This document shows, in pieces, positions 53,481 to 63,200 of a stretch of DNA of 64,000 nucleotides. Source of the stretch: Candidatus Sumerlaeota bacterium. GTDB lineage: Bacteria; Sumerlaeota; Sumerlaeia; MWCT01; JAUWMI01. Both the position numbers and the translations under genes were made by a program. How positions within the stretch are numbered: position 1 is the stretch's first letter; every line of letters begins with the position of its first letter. The notes beneath the pieces were generated by a model. That model was given only the letters and a program-made list of their open reading frames with translations, ran no database searches and was not told the DNA's origin. The stretch is taken from positions 1 through 64,000 of the forward strand of contig JAUWMI010000009.1 in the NCBI GenBank assembly GCA_030613245.1. The letters are read 5' to 3'.

Positions 53481-54068
53481 TCAGGGAACAAATACAGCTG
53501 CAGCCAGCACCGTAGTCCACCTGCCATCCTTGTCCCCTCTCGTTGTTTCAGTAATGTTTGTAGTTCGGACGATCTGGTTAGAAATTTTGTAGATTTCTTT
53601 CCGCTCGTCGTAGGACGTATCGGGATCAAATGGCACGCCAAGAATCATCGCCAGCATGCTGGCAGCGAGATCCTCTACAAAATCACCTGCTATGGCCTCT
53701 GTCTGGCCAAAGCTATGATGTTCCGAAATGTAGCCGTATTTCGTGCGGTCCTTTGGCACAGCCAGCCCAATGGAAGCAGCCATCTGCCGATGCGGCTCAT
53801 TGGTGGAATTTTCACTCAAGACGCAATACACAATCTGGCCCGGCTTAAGGAGCTCAATACCGCGCTTCCTGGAAATCACCTTACAATGCGGAGGAAAAAT
53901 GCTTGAGACACGCACTAGATTCAACTGCGAGATCTTGGCGTTACGAAGTGCCATCTCAAAACTCGTCAATTTCTCCTTCGCCACACCCTGTCCCTTCGTG
54001 AGAAAAACCCTTGACGGAACTGATCCCAATCCCTCACCGCGGACGCGTTTGCTTTTTGTCCTCACCAA
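53481..54068 (-). CDS. pdaD: Pyruvoyl-dependent arginine decarboxylase
   Basis: 195 residues. The family signature LVRVSSIFPP holds the Ser-Ser self-cleavage site (Ser55-Ser56), where Ser56 becomes the pyruvoyl cofactor. GYISEHHSFGQ contains residues of the trimer active site. It converts arginine to agmatine without PLP. The family is best known from archaea, Chlamydia and some bacteria. The start is TTG at 54068 or GTG at 54065, about 10 bases after AGGAGGG. It is the first gene of the polyamine cluster. Confidence 0.93.
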   Translation of the reverse strand: MVRTKSKRVRGEGLGSVPSRVFLTKGQGVAKEKLTSFEMALRNAKISQLNLVRVSSIFPPHCKVISRKRGIELLKPGQIVYCVLSENSTNEPHRQMAASIGLAVPKDRTKYGYISEHHSFGQTEAIAGDFVEDLAASMLAMILGVPFDPDTSYDERKEIYKISNQIVRTTNITETTRGDKDGRWTTVLAAAVFVP

Positions 54069-54303
54069 ATCTGTAAACCCTCCTTTGCCAGAATCTGTTC
54101 TTTCTTCGCCATTGCCAACACTGACCCGCAGCTCGCGAATCCGAACAATAGCCCACTGCTCCAGTCACAATGGCATACATGAAAATTGTAAATTTGAAAA
54201 ACTCTCTCCACTTACTCACTAAAGTCTATTACGAAGAAACTTTCACCCATGTCAAACAGAAAATACGAGAGGAGATTCCTGGGCGACAGAATGCCAGGTG
54301 CTT

Positions 54304-54329
54304 GTAGGGGCGTATTGCCATGCGCCCCC
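54304..54329 (+). repeat. GTAGGGGC-family palindrome, imperfect
   Basis: GTAGGGGCGTATTGCCATGC followed by GCCCCC; the arms pair with a short interior mismatch. Confidence 0.65.
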
Positions 54330-54506
54330 GCCTCTGTCTATCTGTCCGCTACAGGAAACGTCGCGCAGCAACAGACCTCTGCGCCGCACGATTTTCTCGC
54401 TGGGCCATTAACCGCCGCACGTGAATATTCCACCTTGCGATACTAACCCCATGTAAATCAACAGTTTAACTCGACTACTGACAGCTTCACAATGCTGAAG
54501 TAAAAA

Positions 54507-54545
54507 AGAAGGTCTGTTTTTCCAAGCAGCCTTCTATTTTTTTTT
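54507..54545 (+). terminator. Terminator or attenuator between divergent genes
   Basis: AGAAGG-T-CTG (54507-54516) pairs with CAG-CCTTCT (54527-54535) around a 10-base loop, then nine T. On the other strand a run of T also follows. No gene ends here; the next gene starts 87 bases downstream, so attenuation of the activator gene is possible. Confidence 0.65.
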
Positions 54546-54631
54546 GACATACCGGCTATTTTCCCCTATTGTCCTTTTTCACCTGTAACGGCAGAAACAA
54601 GGCAATCTCTTTTCGAGCGTTTGGACGCACC

Positions 54632-56527
54632 ATGGCAACACTGCTCGCCATCAAAGGCCAACACATTGGAGTACGATTTCCTCTTGAGTCACGAACAACC
54701 ATCGGTCGTGCAGAGGAGAGCACTATCGAGGTTCCCGATAGCGGTGTGTCACGCCTTCACGCGGAGATCATTCAACGCGGCCGCGCCTTCACCATTTACG
54801 ACAAAGAAAGCAAAAATGGTGTGTTCGTAAACGGCAGACAAGTCAAGGAACACATTCTGTTGAAAAACGATGAGATCAAAATCGGATCCACTATCTTCCT
54901 GTTTGATTCAGACTTTGATCTTAAGAACGCGCGCTACAGCAACAAAACAATCTACCTGAGCGCTCCTCAGGATGACACGGCCAAAACCGAGCTGCCAAGT
55001 ATCGAACCAGCTGAGCTGATAGAATACGAACGTACCACACTCGAATTGCTCAATCAAGTGGGCGATCTCTTGTCGCCCTCCTCGCTACCACCTCCCGAAG
55101 CACTCAATTCAATGATGCACCAGCTCCTTGTGACGTTCAAAGCCGAACAGGGCTTTATTATGCTTTGGGATCCGGTGCTGAAAGAACTACAGCCCATCGT
55201 GGCCGCAGGTGAAGACGAGCAAATTCCAGCCAGCAAGACTCTTATCAACAGCGTGTATCACGAAAAAAAGGCGCTGCTCTCCTCGGACTTGGATATTGAC
55301 TATCGCTACGCCAGCGAGCCTCTGCCTGAACCACCCGGCCGCTCGACGCTCTGCGCCCCATTACTTCTTGAGGACGAGCCGATCGGCCTGATCCAGATCT
55401 CCAAGCGAGGACTTGACCAGTATAGCCTGAAGGATTTACGGCTGCTGCAGGCGATTAGTCGCCTGGTGGCAATATCAATCGAGCATTCCCAGAGCGCTGA
55501 CAGACTCAAGACCCAGCCGGAGGATCTGGAGCAGCACGGCGTCATCGGCGAAAGCCGCCAGATTAAAGATGTCGCCAACATGATTCACAAAGTGGCCCCG
55601 CACACCTCATCCGTCCTATTCACCGGCGAAACCGGTACGGGCAAGGAACTCTTTGCCTGCGAGCTGCACCGATTGAGTCCCCGAAGCCACTATCCATTTA
55701 TTGCCATCAACTGCTCGGCAATTCCCGAGACACTGTTCGAGAGCGAGCTGTTCGGCTACGAAAAAGGCGCGTTTACCGGCGCAAGCAGACTACAGCGGGG
55801 CAAAACCGAACTCGCCCACGGCGGTACCTTGCTCCTCGATGAAATTGGCGAACTGTCTCTCACCGTGCAACCCAAGCTCCTCCACTTCTTGCAGGATAAG
55901 GTGTTTTACCGTGTTGGAGGGACACGACCCGTCAAGGTTGATGTGCGCATAATCGCTGCCACGAACACAGATCTCGAGAAAGCAGTGAGAGAGGGGAGGT
56001 TTCGCGAAGATCTGCTATTCCGCCTGAGCATAGTGAAGATTCACATTCCTCCGTTGCGTGAGCGGCGGTCCGACATCACCCTGCTGGTCAATCATTTTAT
56101 CAAGAAATGCTCACTCGAGATTCAAAAACCCATTCTTGGCATTAGTGACAACGCAATGATCCTGCTCGAAAAATATTCCTGGCCTGGCAACATTCGTGAA
56201 CTAGAAAACTGTATCGAACGCGCCATTATCCTCTGCGAAGGGAAAATTCTTAAACCTCAGCATTTCCTGCTCGAATCCCCGTTTGCCGTTCCGTCCGCTG
56301 CCCCAGTGCCTTCCTCTTCCGCGCAGCGTAATGCCACCAATCAAAAGGAGGAACCAATAAAAAAGCCAGAACCGATTCTTCCTCTTAAAGAATATGAACG
56401 ACGCTATGTGCAAAGCGCGCTGGACCAGTGTCACTGGAACCAGCAGGAAGCCGCCCGGCTTCTGCAGATTCACCGCAACACACTGCGAAAAAAAATTCGG
56501 GACTACAGGCTTAAGCCCAAGACCTAA
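54632..56527 (+). CDS. FHA-GAF-sigma54-dependent transcriptional activator
   Basis: 631 residues. An intact FHA domain (about 1-95; IGRAEES, SRLHAEI and NGVFVNG) is followed by a GAF domain (about 135-285), an AAA+ domain (about 300-535) with Walker A GETGTGKE (332-339), the GAFTGA sigma54-contact loop (379-384) and the R-finger region, and a Fis-type HTH (about 585-625, [19 protein letters not shown]). It activates RNA polymerase-sigma54 from enhancer-like sites; the FHA domain suggests control by Thr phosphorylation. The frame extends to 54569, but [13 protein letters not shown] at 54632 fits the FHA start. Confidence 0.92.
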   Translation: MATLLAIKGQHIGVRFPLESRTTIGRAEESTIEVPDSGVSRLHAEIIQRGRAFTIYDKESKNGVFVNGRQVKEHILLKNDEIKIGSTIFLFDSDFDLKNARYSNKTIYLSAPQDDTAKTELPSIEPAELIEYERTTLELLNQVGDLLSPSSLPPPEALNSMMHQLLVTFKAEQGFIMLWDPVLKELQPIVAAGEDEQIPASKTLINSVYHEKKALLSSDLDIDYRYASEPLPEPPGRSTLCAPLLLEDEPIGLIQISKRGLDQYSLKDLRLLQAISRLVAISIEHSQSADRLKTQPEDLEQHGVIGESRQIKDVANMIHKVAPHTSSVLFTGETGTGKELFACELHRLSPRSHYPFIAINCSAIPETLFESELFGYEKGAFTGASRLQRGKTELAHGGTLLLDEIGELSLTVQPKLLHFLQDKVFYRVGGTRPVKVDVRIIAATNTDLEKAVREGRFREDLLFRLSIVKIHIPPLRERRSDITLLVNHFIKKCSLEIQKPILGISDNAMILLEKYSWPGNIRELENCIERAIILCEGKILKPQHFLLESPFAVPSAAPVPSSSAQRNATNQKEEPIKKPEPILPLKEYERRYVQSALDQCHWNQQEAARLLQIHRNTLRKKIRDYRLKPKT

Positions 56528-56611
56528 CTCGTGATTGCCCATCGCTGTGAATCCCATGAACTCGCAGGAGCACAATGGGCAGGCCACACCCTGGACAGGA
56601 AGTGAATTCCC

Positions 56612-57292
56612 ATGTGCGGACAGCTCGACTTGGAGCGGAAAATTCGCCTCTACTATGGGGGAAACATTACGCTCCGCATCAACAACAACTCGACTAACAT
56701 TTTCTCCCTGGAAAAAACGTACTCCACGCGCGAAGTCAAACTCAGCCTCCACCGGATATTCCTGAAGGCACCGATGCCGGTCATTAAATCTCTTGTGCGC
56801 TTTATTAAAAATCCAATCGAAAAACACAAAAAGGACATCCGTATATTCATTTACGAGCATTCGGACGAAATCGAGTTGGAACCCAGAGCCTCACGTCCTA
56901 TTCCTGTTGTGACCAAAGGAAAATATTTCAATCTCTCCACGATTATGGACCGCATAAATAAAGAGTACTTTCGCAATCAGCTGCGCGTTATGGTCTCCTG
57001 GGGAAAAGCGGGAACAGTCATGGGCAAAGCGCGAAGCAATATTCAATTTGCCAACTTTGATGCAAACAAGAATCTCATCCGCGTCAACCCGGCCCTGGAT
57101 AAGCAGGTTGTGCCCGAATACTTCATGGAATACATCATTTTTCACGAAATGCTTCACAAGGTGGTTCCGCCAACCATCTCACCGGCTGGCCGACTCTGCT
57201 TCCACACAAAGGCATTTCGCCAACGTGAACGGGAGTTTAAGGACTTCAAGAAAGCCGTCTGCTGGCTGCGGGAAAACTGGCATCGCCTCTGA
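56612..57292 (+). CDS. SprT-like zinc metalloprotease domain protein
   Basis: 226 residues. The zincin motif HEMLH (178-182) with a third histidine in CFHTKAF (His198) matches the SprT-like family. The N-terminal half (1-100) is basic and resembles no family I know. SprT-like proteins include SPRTN, which cleaves DNA-protein crosslinks; bacterial roles are mostly unknown. It is 84 bases downstream of the sigma54 activator on the same strand. Confidence 0.75.
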   Translation: MCGQLDLERKIRLYYGGNITLRINNNSTNIFSLEKTYSTREVKLSLHRIFLKAPMPVIKSLVRFIKNPIEKHKKDIRIFIYEHSDEIELEPRASRPIPVVTKGKYFNLSTIMDRINKEYFRNQLRVMVSWGKAGTVMGKARSNIQFANFDANKNLIRVNPALDKQVVPEYFMEYIIFHEMLHKVVPPTISPAGRLCFHTKAFRQREREFKDFKKAVCWLRENWHRL

Positions 57293-57381
57293 AACTACTG
57301 TTCATACGTACCAGCCTGAAGTAACCGATTCATGCCCCGGCAGGTGATCACAATTGCTGGAGCTGGCATCGTCTGTTAGAA

Positions 57382-57408
57382 GCAGGGGCACGCCGCGGCG
57401 TGCCCTAC
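57382..57408 (+). repeat. GTAGGGGC-family palindrome
   Basis: GCAGGGGC with inner arms ACGCCGCGGCGT and GCCCTAC; followed at about 57436 by a degraded CACAGAG-type repeat. Confidence 0.75.
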
Positions 57409-57523
57409 GGTCTAGAGGACTGCATAAAGAGCTCTATTCTTTGACCATCTCGGTGTCTCTCTGGCAAATAAAAATCCGCGGAGCTACAATGACGAGCCCC
57501 ACGGACCAACATTCCGCCCAGCC

Positions 57524-58273
57524 CTATGCCCCGATCTTTTCTATCACCTCATCAGCAATATCAAAATTCGCCGACACCGACTGCACATCATCCTGCTCTT
57601 CCAGCGCACCTACCAGCTTTAACAGATGTTCGGCATCTTTACCCTCAAGCTTTACGGTTGTATTCGGAACCATGGAAATCTCTGCCGACTCCACTTTGAC
57701 CCCTTTTCCCTCCAGGGCACTACGCACAGCATCCAGATCACCAGGCTCCGTAGTGACCGTAAAAGAATCCCCATTATTTACGAGATCCTCTGCCCCTGCT
57801 TCTATGGCAATTTCAGTCAGCGTATCCTCGTCTGCAGCAGATGCATCCACCAGGACAATCCCCTTCTTGGCAAACATCCATGACACACAGCCAACTTCCC
57901 CCAGGTTCCCATTGTGTTTCGAAAGAATGTTACGAATTACTGCTGACGTTCGATTCCTGTTATCTGTCGAGCCGTGGATGAAAATCGCCACACCGCCCGG
58001 GCCATACCCTTCGTAGGTCACATCTTCGTATGAAACGCCCGGCAGCTCACCGGTCCCTTTTCTTATCGCTTTGTCAATGGTATCCTTTGGCATATTCACA
58101 TCTTTCGCCGCCTGAATCGCAGTGCGCAGCCGCGGGTTTGCATCAAGATTGCCACCCCCAGTCCTGGCCGCCACAGTCAGTTCCCGGATGATCTTGGTGA
58201 ATAGCTTGCCGCGCTTAGCATCCACCGCGGCTTTCTTATGCCTGATCGAATGCCATTTTGAATGCCCCGACAT
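57524..58273 (-). CDS. YebC/PmpR/TACO1 family protein
   Basis: 249 residues, normal family length. It starts MSGHSKWHSIRHKKAAVDAKRGK, the near-invariant N-terminus, and continues NPRLRTAIQAAKDVNMPKD and YEGYGPGGVAIF. Members act as transcriptional regulators or as translation factors helping proline-rich stretches; the very Pro-rich bS6 tail in this window would be a candidate client (inference). GGAGGGTG precedes the ATG at 58273; a GTG at 58279 is less likely. Confidence 0.95.
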   Translation of the reverse strand: MSGHSKWHSIRHKKAAVDAKRGKLFTKIIRELTVAARTGGGNLDANPRLRTAIQAAKDVNMPKDTIDKAIRKGTGELPGVSYEDVTYEGYGPGGVAIFIHGSTDNRNRTSAVIRNILSKHNGNLGEVGCVSWMFAKKGIVLVDASAADEDTLTEIAIEAGAEDLVNNGDSFTVTTEPGDLDAVRSALEGKGVKVESAEISMVPNTTVKLEGKDAEHLLKLVGALEEQDDVQSVSANFDIADEVIEKIGA

Positions 58274-58470
58274 TCTCACACCCTCCTTGCCCTAGCGCTC
58301 CTGATTTTTGCCCCCGCTCTCTCGGGCGTACATATCATCTTCATCTAACATAGCTTTTCAGCAGCCAGAAAATCAAGTTATTTTTCCTCCGTTTTTCACA
58401 ATCGTCCGCACGTCCGAATTCTCCTTCGCCCTATATTTACAATATCGCCCTTTGCAATATCGTGTTCAAA

Positions 58471-60081
58471 TCACCGATTTACATCAATACGCAACCCCCT
58501 GAGAAGCGATTCAGCCCTCACGCTGCTTAGCAGATCATCAGAGGGAATACGAAACACATAAGCCCAGGGCCGACTCGCCGCGGCAGGCGGATCGCTAAAG
58601 CTCTCCACAATCGCCGCCCGGGGAAACAGCCGCCTTACCTCGGGATACACCTCGCCATAGAGAGTAGTCACCACCAGATGATCACGCGCCTGCTTATCAT
58701 CACGTGTGAATGCATCAGGTAGGCGCATGGGAAAAACATCCTGACGCCCCCGGACTATGAACTTGAACGTTGTATGGTAAAAAATGTCCCCCGGCACGTA
58801 GATCAAATACTGCTCCTTAGGTACCTGCGCCACACTTCTGGCCAGCTCCGCCCACCTGCTATTAAAATCATACCACGTCCGAATGTCGTTACGCCACACA
58901 ACAAAGTAGCGTGTAACCTCGACCGTTCCAAACATGCCCAAACAGAAAAGCATTACCACCGTTGCCAAACCACGCGAACGCCAACCACTCCGCGCCAGCT
59001 CGTACCCCTTCTCGTAGCCCAGAGCCAGAATAATCGCTAACGCCGGGCTCAGCCCCAGTACACGCAGCAGGTTCGGCGCTCCAAACGACAGTACGCTCGG
59101 CAACATCATGACCAGAAACCACCAGAATACCAGACTATGAAACACCGACCGCTTCAGCCCTCGTATCAGCATCACAATACCCAGTAGAAAAAATAGCGAC
59201 GTCAGAGCATCCAGTACCGGCACGTAGGGGATGTTATGCTTCGGAACATGATCGCCTTTAAATGAAAACATCAGAAGCACGTCCCAACCATTCCTCATGA
59301 TCTGCTTAATCCCAGGCCAAAGCCCCTCGTCAAAGAGCGACACCATATCAACCCGTCCCAGAAAAAACTCAGGTTGTCCGACATACGTGATACCAAGTGG
59401 CAAAAAGACTACGGCACCAACCGCAAACATGAGCACTATCTGCTTCCACGTTCGCCTAAGCGAATGGCTTTTTGCCCAATAAGCACTACCGAGCGTCAGC
59501 AGCAAAATCAGCGGCACAAAATAGAAAGAAAGGTACGTATAAAATCCTAATCCAAGAAACACTCCTGCCAGCACAAATGCCGACCATTTTTTCGTGCGCA
59601 GACCACGCAAGAAAAAGAGGAAACAAGCCAGTGTAACGAGTGGAACAAGAATGGTGCGAAAACCAACACGGCTGAAGTGAACGTGCCACCGCAGCAGCGC
59701 TAAACACAACGCCGAAAGCAACGCCACGCGCCGACCCGCGCTCTCCCTTACCACATAATAGAGCAGCGGTATCGTCAGCGATCCTATAACAGCGCTCGCG
59801 ATCCTGATTACCAACCCTGATGCACCAAACAGCAGAAAGAAACCGGCAATCAGGTACATAAAAAACGGTTCCTGGGGGAGACCTTCGTATATAAAAGCAA
59901 GACGCAGCGGCTGCTCCTCGATCAGACTCAAAGCATTCAGCCCATTCAGCGCCTCATCATACCATAATCCTGGCGGCAAATGCGCCAGATCGTAAAAGCG
60001 TAACACGATCCCCAGAATCCAGATGGCTATAAACAGGTAGGCATTAAAGTAACGGTGAGGTTGTATGTGACGTGCAGACAT
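58471..60081 (-). CDS. GT-C glycosyltransferase (PMT/ArnT family)
   Basis: 536 residues. An N-terminal membrane helix leads into the first loop PPGLWYDEALNGLNAL, which has the catalytic-type Asp-Glu of the GT39/GT83 families. About ten membrane segments follow, then a soluble periplasmic tail (about 380-536). These enzymes use polyprenyl-phosphate sugars to glycosylate proteins or lipids outside the membrane. The acceptor is unknown. Confidence 0.85.
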   Translation of the reverse strand: MSARHIQPHRYFNAYLFIAIWILGIVLRFYDLAHLPPGLWYDEALNGLNALSLIEEQPLRLAFIYEGLPQEPFFMYLIAGFFLLFGASGLVIRIASAVIGSLTIPLLYYVVRESAGRRVALLSALCLALLRWHVHFSRVGFRTILVPLVTLACFLFFLRGLRTKKWSAFVLAGVFLGLGFYTYLSFYFVPLILLLTLGSAYWAKSHSLRRTWKQIVLMFAVGAVVFLPLGITYVGQPEFFLGRVDMVSLFDEGLWPGIKQIMRNGWDVLLMFSFKGDHVPKHNIPYVPVLDALTSLFFLLGIVMLIRGLKRSVFHSLVFWWFLVMMLPSVLSFGAPNLLRVLGLSPALAIILALGYEKGYELARSGWRSRGLATVVMLFCLGMFGTVEVTRYFVVWRNDIRTWYDFNSRWAELARSVAQVPKEQYLIYVPGDIFYHTTFKFIVRGRQDVFPMRLPDAFTRDDKQARDHLVVTTLYGEVYPEVRRLFPRAAIVESFSDPPAAASRPWAYVFRIPSDDLLSSVRAESLLRGLRIDVNR

Positions 60082-60224
60082 AGATGTCCGTCATTGAATC
60101 AGAGGAAGAAACAGCCTGCCGGGCCCTACTCAGCGCACACAGACAGGATGCGCCGCCGCTCTCTCTTCCCGGCCTCCAGCTGAAGACACCGTCGCATGAA
60201 TTACCCGGAGCGTCAAGCCAATTT

Positions 60225-60252
60225 GTAGAGACAGATTATAATCCGCCCCTAC
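60225..60252 (+). repeat. Degenerate GTAGGGGC-family palindrome
   Basis: GTAGAGACAGATTATAATCC followed by GCCCCTAC; it overlaps the last four bases of the TPR-kinase gene on the other strand. Confidence 0.55.
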
Positions 60253-63200
60253 GATGTCCGCACGGTTTTCAGATCGCGAATCAACTCGTCCATGCTGGCA
60301 TAGCGGCTAGCTGGGTCTTTCTCCAGGCACCTCATGACCATAACCGCCAGGCGCTTTTTCACGCCCTTCATGGCTGGAGGTTTGGTAAAAATATGATGGT
60401 AGGCCACATTGCCGAGGCGGAAGGGTGGATAGCCCATTAGCATTTCGTACATGACCACACCAAGGGAATAAACGTCGGACCCCGCGCTGCATGGTTTCCC
60501 CTCATTCTGCTCAGGCGACATATAGAGCGGAGTTCCGACGATAATCTCTGAGGAGGTCTCTTGAGCTTCCGTCATCACCGTAGCAATGCCAAAATCTGTG
60601 AGTTTGACCTTCTGATCCGTAGTAATCATCACATTAGCAGGCTTTATATCCCGATGAAGTATGTCCATGCCATGCGCATAGGCAAGACCCAGCGCAATCT
60701 CAATGGCGTAATGGAGCATTTCGCTGACCGACAGCTTCTTCTTCCCAGCAATAATTTGCTTCAAATCCTCGCCTTCAATAAACTCCATGGAAATATACTT
60801 ACGCCCTTCTTCCTCACCGATGTCAAAAATCCGTACAATATTAGGATGCGTCAGGCGTCGAGCCGCCTTCGCCTCTTGTTTGAACCTTGCGACCGCCTCC
60901 TTGTCACGTGAGAAATGCGCCGGAAGAATCTTGAGCGCAATCACCTCATCCAGCTCCCGATCATAAGCCTTGAAGACCAAACCCATACTGCCTCTGCCAA
61001 TTTCCTCAAGGAGCTTAAAACGGCGGCGCGCACGCGTATTAAGCTGCGCCCAGATCGAACGATGCTGCCCCTCCGGAATCGCGGCATTCTCCATCTCCTC
61101 TCGCAACTCGCGCACCCTCATACTAACATCACGATACGCAATGTCCACCGCCATGATCTCTTGAAATGCTGCGATTGCCTTTTCAAACTCCCCTCGCGTA
61201 TAAAAATCATCACCCAGCTCATAGAGCAAATCCTTAACGTCATCCGTCTTCTCAAGCTTTGTGTAATAACCGTAGGCGACCTCGAGCAGGGCCTTTTTGT
61301 GAAAACACTCGCCAAGGGCGAGCATTGCATCGGGGCTATCCTTCTTGTACTGCAGAACTTTCTGGTACGTCGCAATGCAGTCGTCCAGCTCGCCAATCTC
61401 GAAGTAGAGCTGGCCCAATTTGCTCATCAGTTCGACATCCGGCTCCTTTTGTGTAGCAATATATGCCGCATACGTCTCTGCCAATTCATACAAAACATTC
61501 GCATTTTCTTTGGCCAGCTCATAGGCAGATTCCAGGTCGGCAATCGCCTCTTCAAAGCGGCCGGTTAGCTTGTAAATTACTCCCCGTTCAATCCACACCT
61601 GCACATTCACCGGATCCTTCGTGATAATCTTTGTATAGCAATCAATCAATTCGCCGCAAAAACGGTGGTAATCACTCTGAAGCGTGGTTAGCTCCCTCAA
61701 TGCCTGATCAATCCGTCCCACATCAATATAGAGCGCACTCAGCTTCAGAATCGCCTCGCTCGTCCAGACATTTGTTCCTTTAAACCGCTCCAGCCGTTTA
61801 ATCACCTCTGGAAGGCTTTCCGGCATTCGGGCTACGATCAAGTCAACTACCTGCCACCCCTGGTCCACCAGCTCCATCTGGAACAGCATCTCCATCAGGT
61901 GGAGCTGTAATTCACGATCAAACGGATCCTCGCTCGAGGCCTGTTGAATGATTTCCAGCGATTGTCTGGATCTCATGTTCATCTTAGCATAAAGCTTTGC
62001 CAGCCGGTTCGTAATGGTGACATCATCGGGAATGGCCATCCGGATGCGTTCATAGACCTCCAGAGATCGGTCGTAATCTCCCATTTGCTCATAGCAGCGG
62101 GCCTGGCATCCCAGGAGATCCAGATCATCCGGCTTTACGCGCAGCGCTTTTTCGTACACAGCCAGCGCCCTCTTGCTATAGTTCTTCACCTTCGAGTAGA
62201 TCAGAGCCAGAGCCACACAAAGCTTCTCGCTATCCATGCACTTCACATATAGCGATTCCAGAAATTCCAGCGTCTCCCGATCAACCTCCTCGCATTGGCT
62301 CAGACAGAGGGTCAGAATATCGAGCACATTCGGATCCAGCACCTCCGCGCTCAGCTGTTTCCTGCAAAAATCAAACACCGGCTCTACCTGATTATTCTCA
62401 ATGTAGGACTGCATGAGAGCATAGCGCAGTGGTTTGTTTCTCGGAAGCCATTGAATAGCGGCCTGGTAATACGCAATGGCCTCCAAAGAGCGATCCTCGT
62501 TGTCCAGTGCAAACTGCGCAAGCTTGATCACTATCCCTGGCGAGCGGTCGCCTTTTTGATAACACCGCTGATACACCTCTTGCGCATCAACACCCACTGC
62601 ATTTCTATCAAGATAGTACTGGCCAAGGCACACACACACCTCCGGACAATCTACCCGTGCGGACTCGCCCGGCTTTCGCTGCTCATCCAGCGGGCATAAC
62701 TGGCGGCATAATGTGTAAATCTCCTTGTCGAACACAATGCCTTTATCTTGCTCCCCTCTCGCATGAGCAATCGCGCTCAAGCGACTCAACAGCGCCAACT
62801 TCTCACCACCAGCCAGCAACGCCCCTTCGTAAACCCGGACCGCCTTGTCGTCATCACGATTCTCCTGTAAATAATACTCGCTGAGCTGCCGCTCCACACT
62901 CCCAGCTTCCGGCGCCAGACTGTAGAGCTCCTCCAGAATCAGCCGCCTGCTATCTGCGTCAAGCTGCTCCAGACACTCCAACTCGTCTGCTGTACCGCTC
63001 TCAACAATACACCAGGCCACAATTCGCACTGCCGTGCTATCGCAGGCATACAACCGCAAATGCCGCAGCCCTTCCTCCAACGCCCTCGCATATTCGCCAT
63101 TCGCAACATAGGCATGACACAATCCCAGACGCGCACCCATGTGCTGTCGCTGTATCTGCAGTGTCTCTTTGAAGCACTTCATGGCATGAGCATCATGGCG

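Larger units (their letters stand above)
54069..54631 (+). other. Divergent intergenic region
   Basis: About 560 bases between pdaD and the sigma54 activator gene. It holds an imperfect palindrome (54304-54329) and a strong terminator-like hairpin (54507-54545). No gene is seen. Confidence 0.5.
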
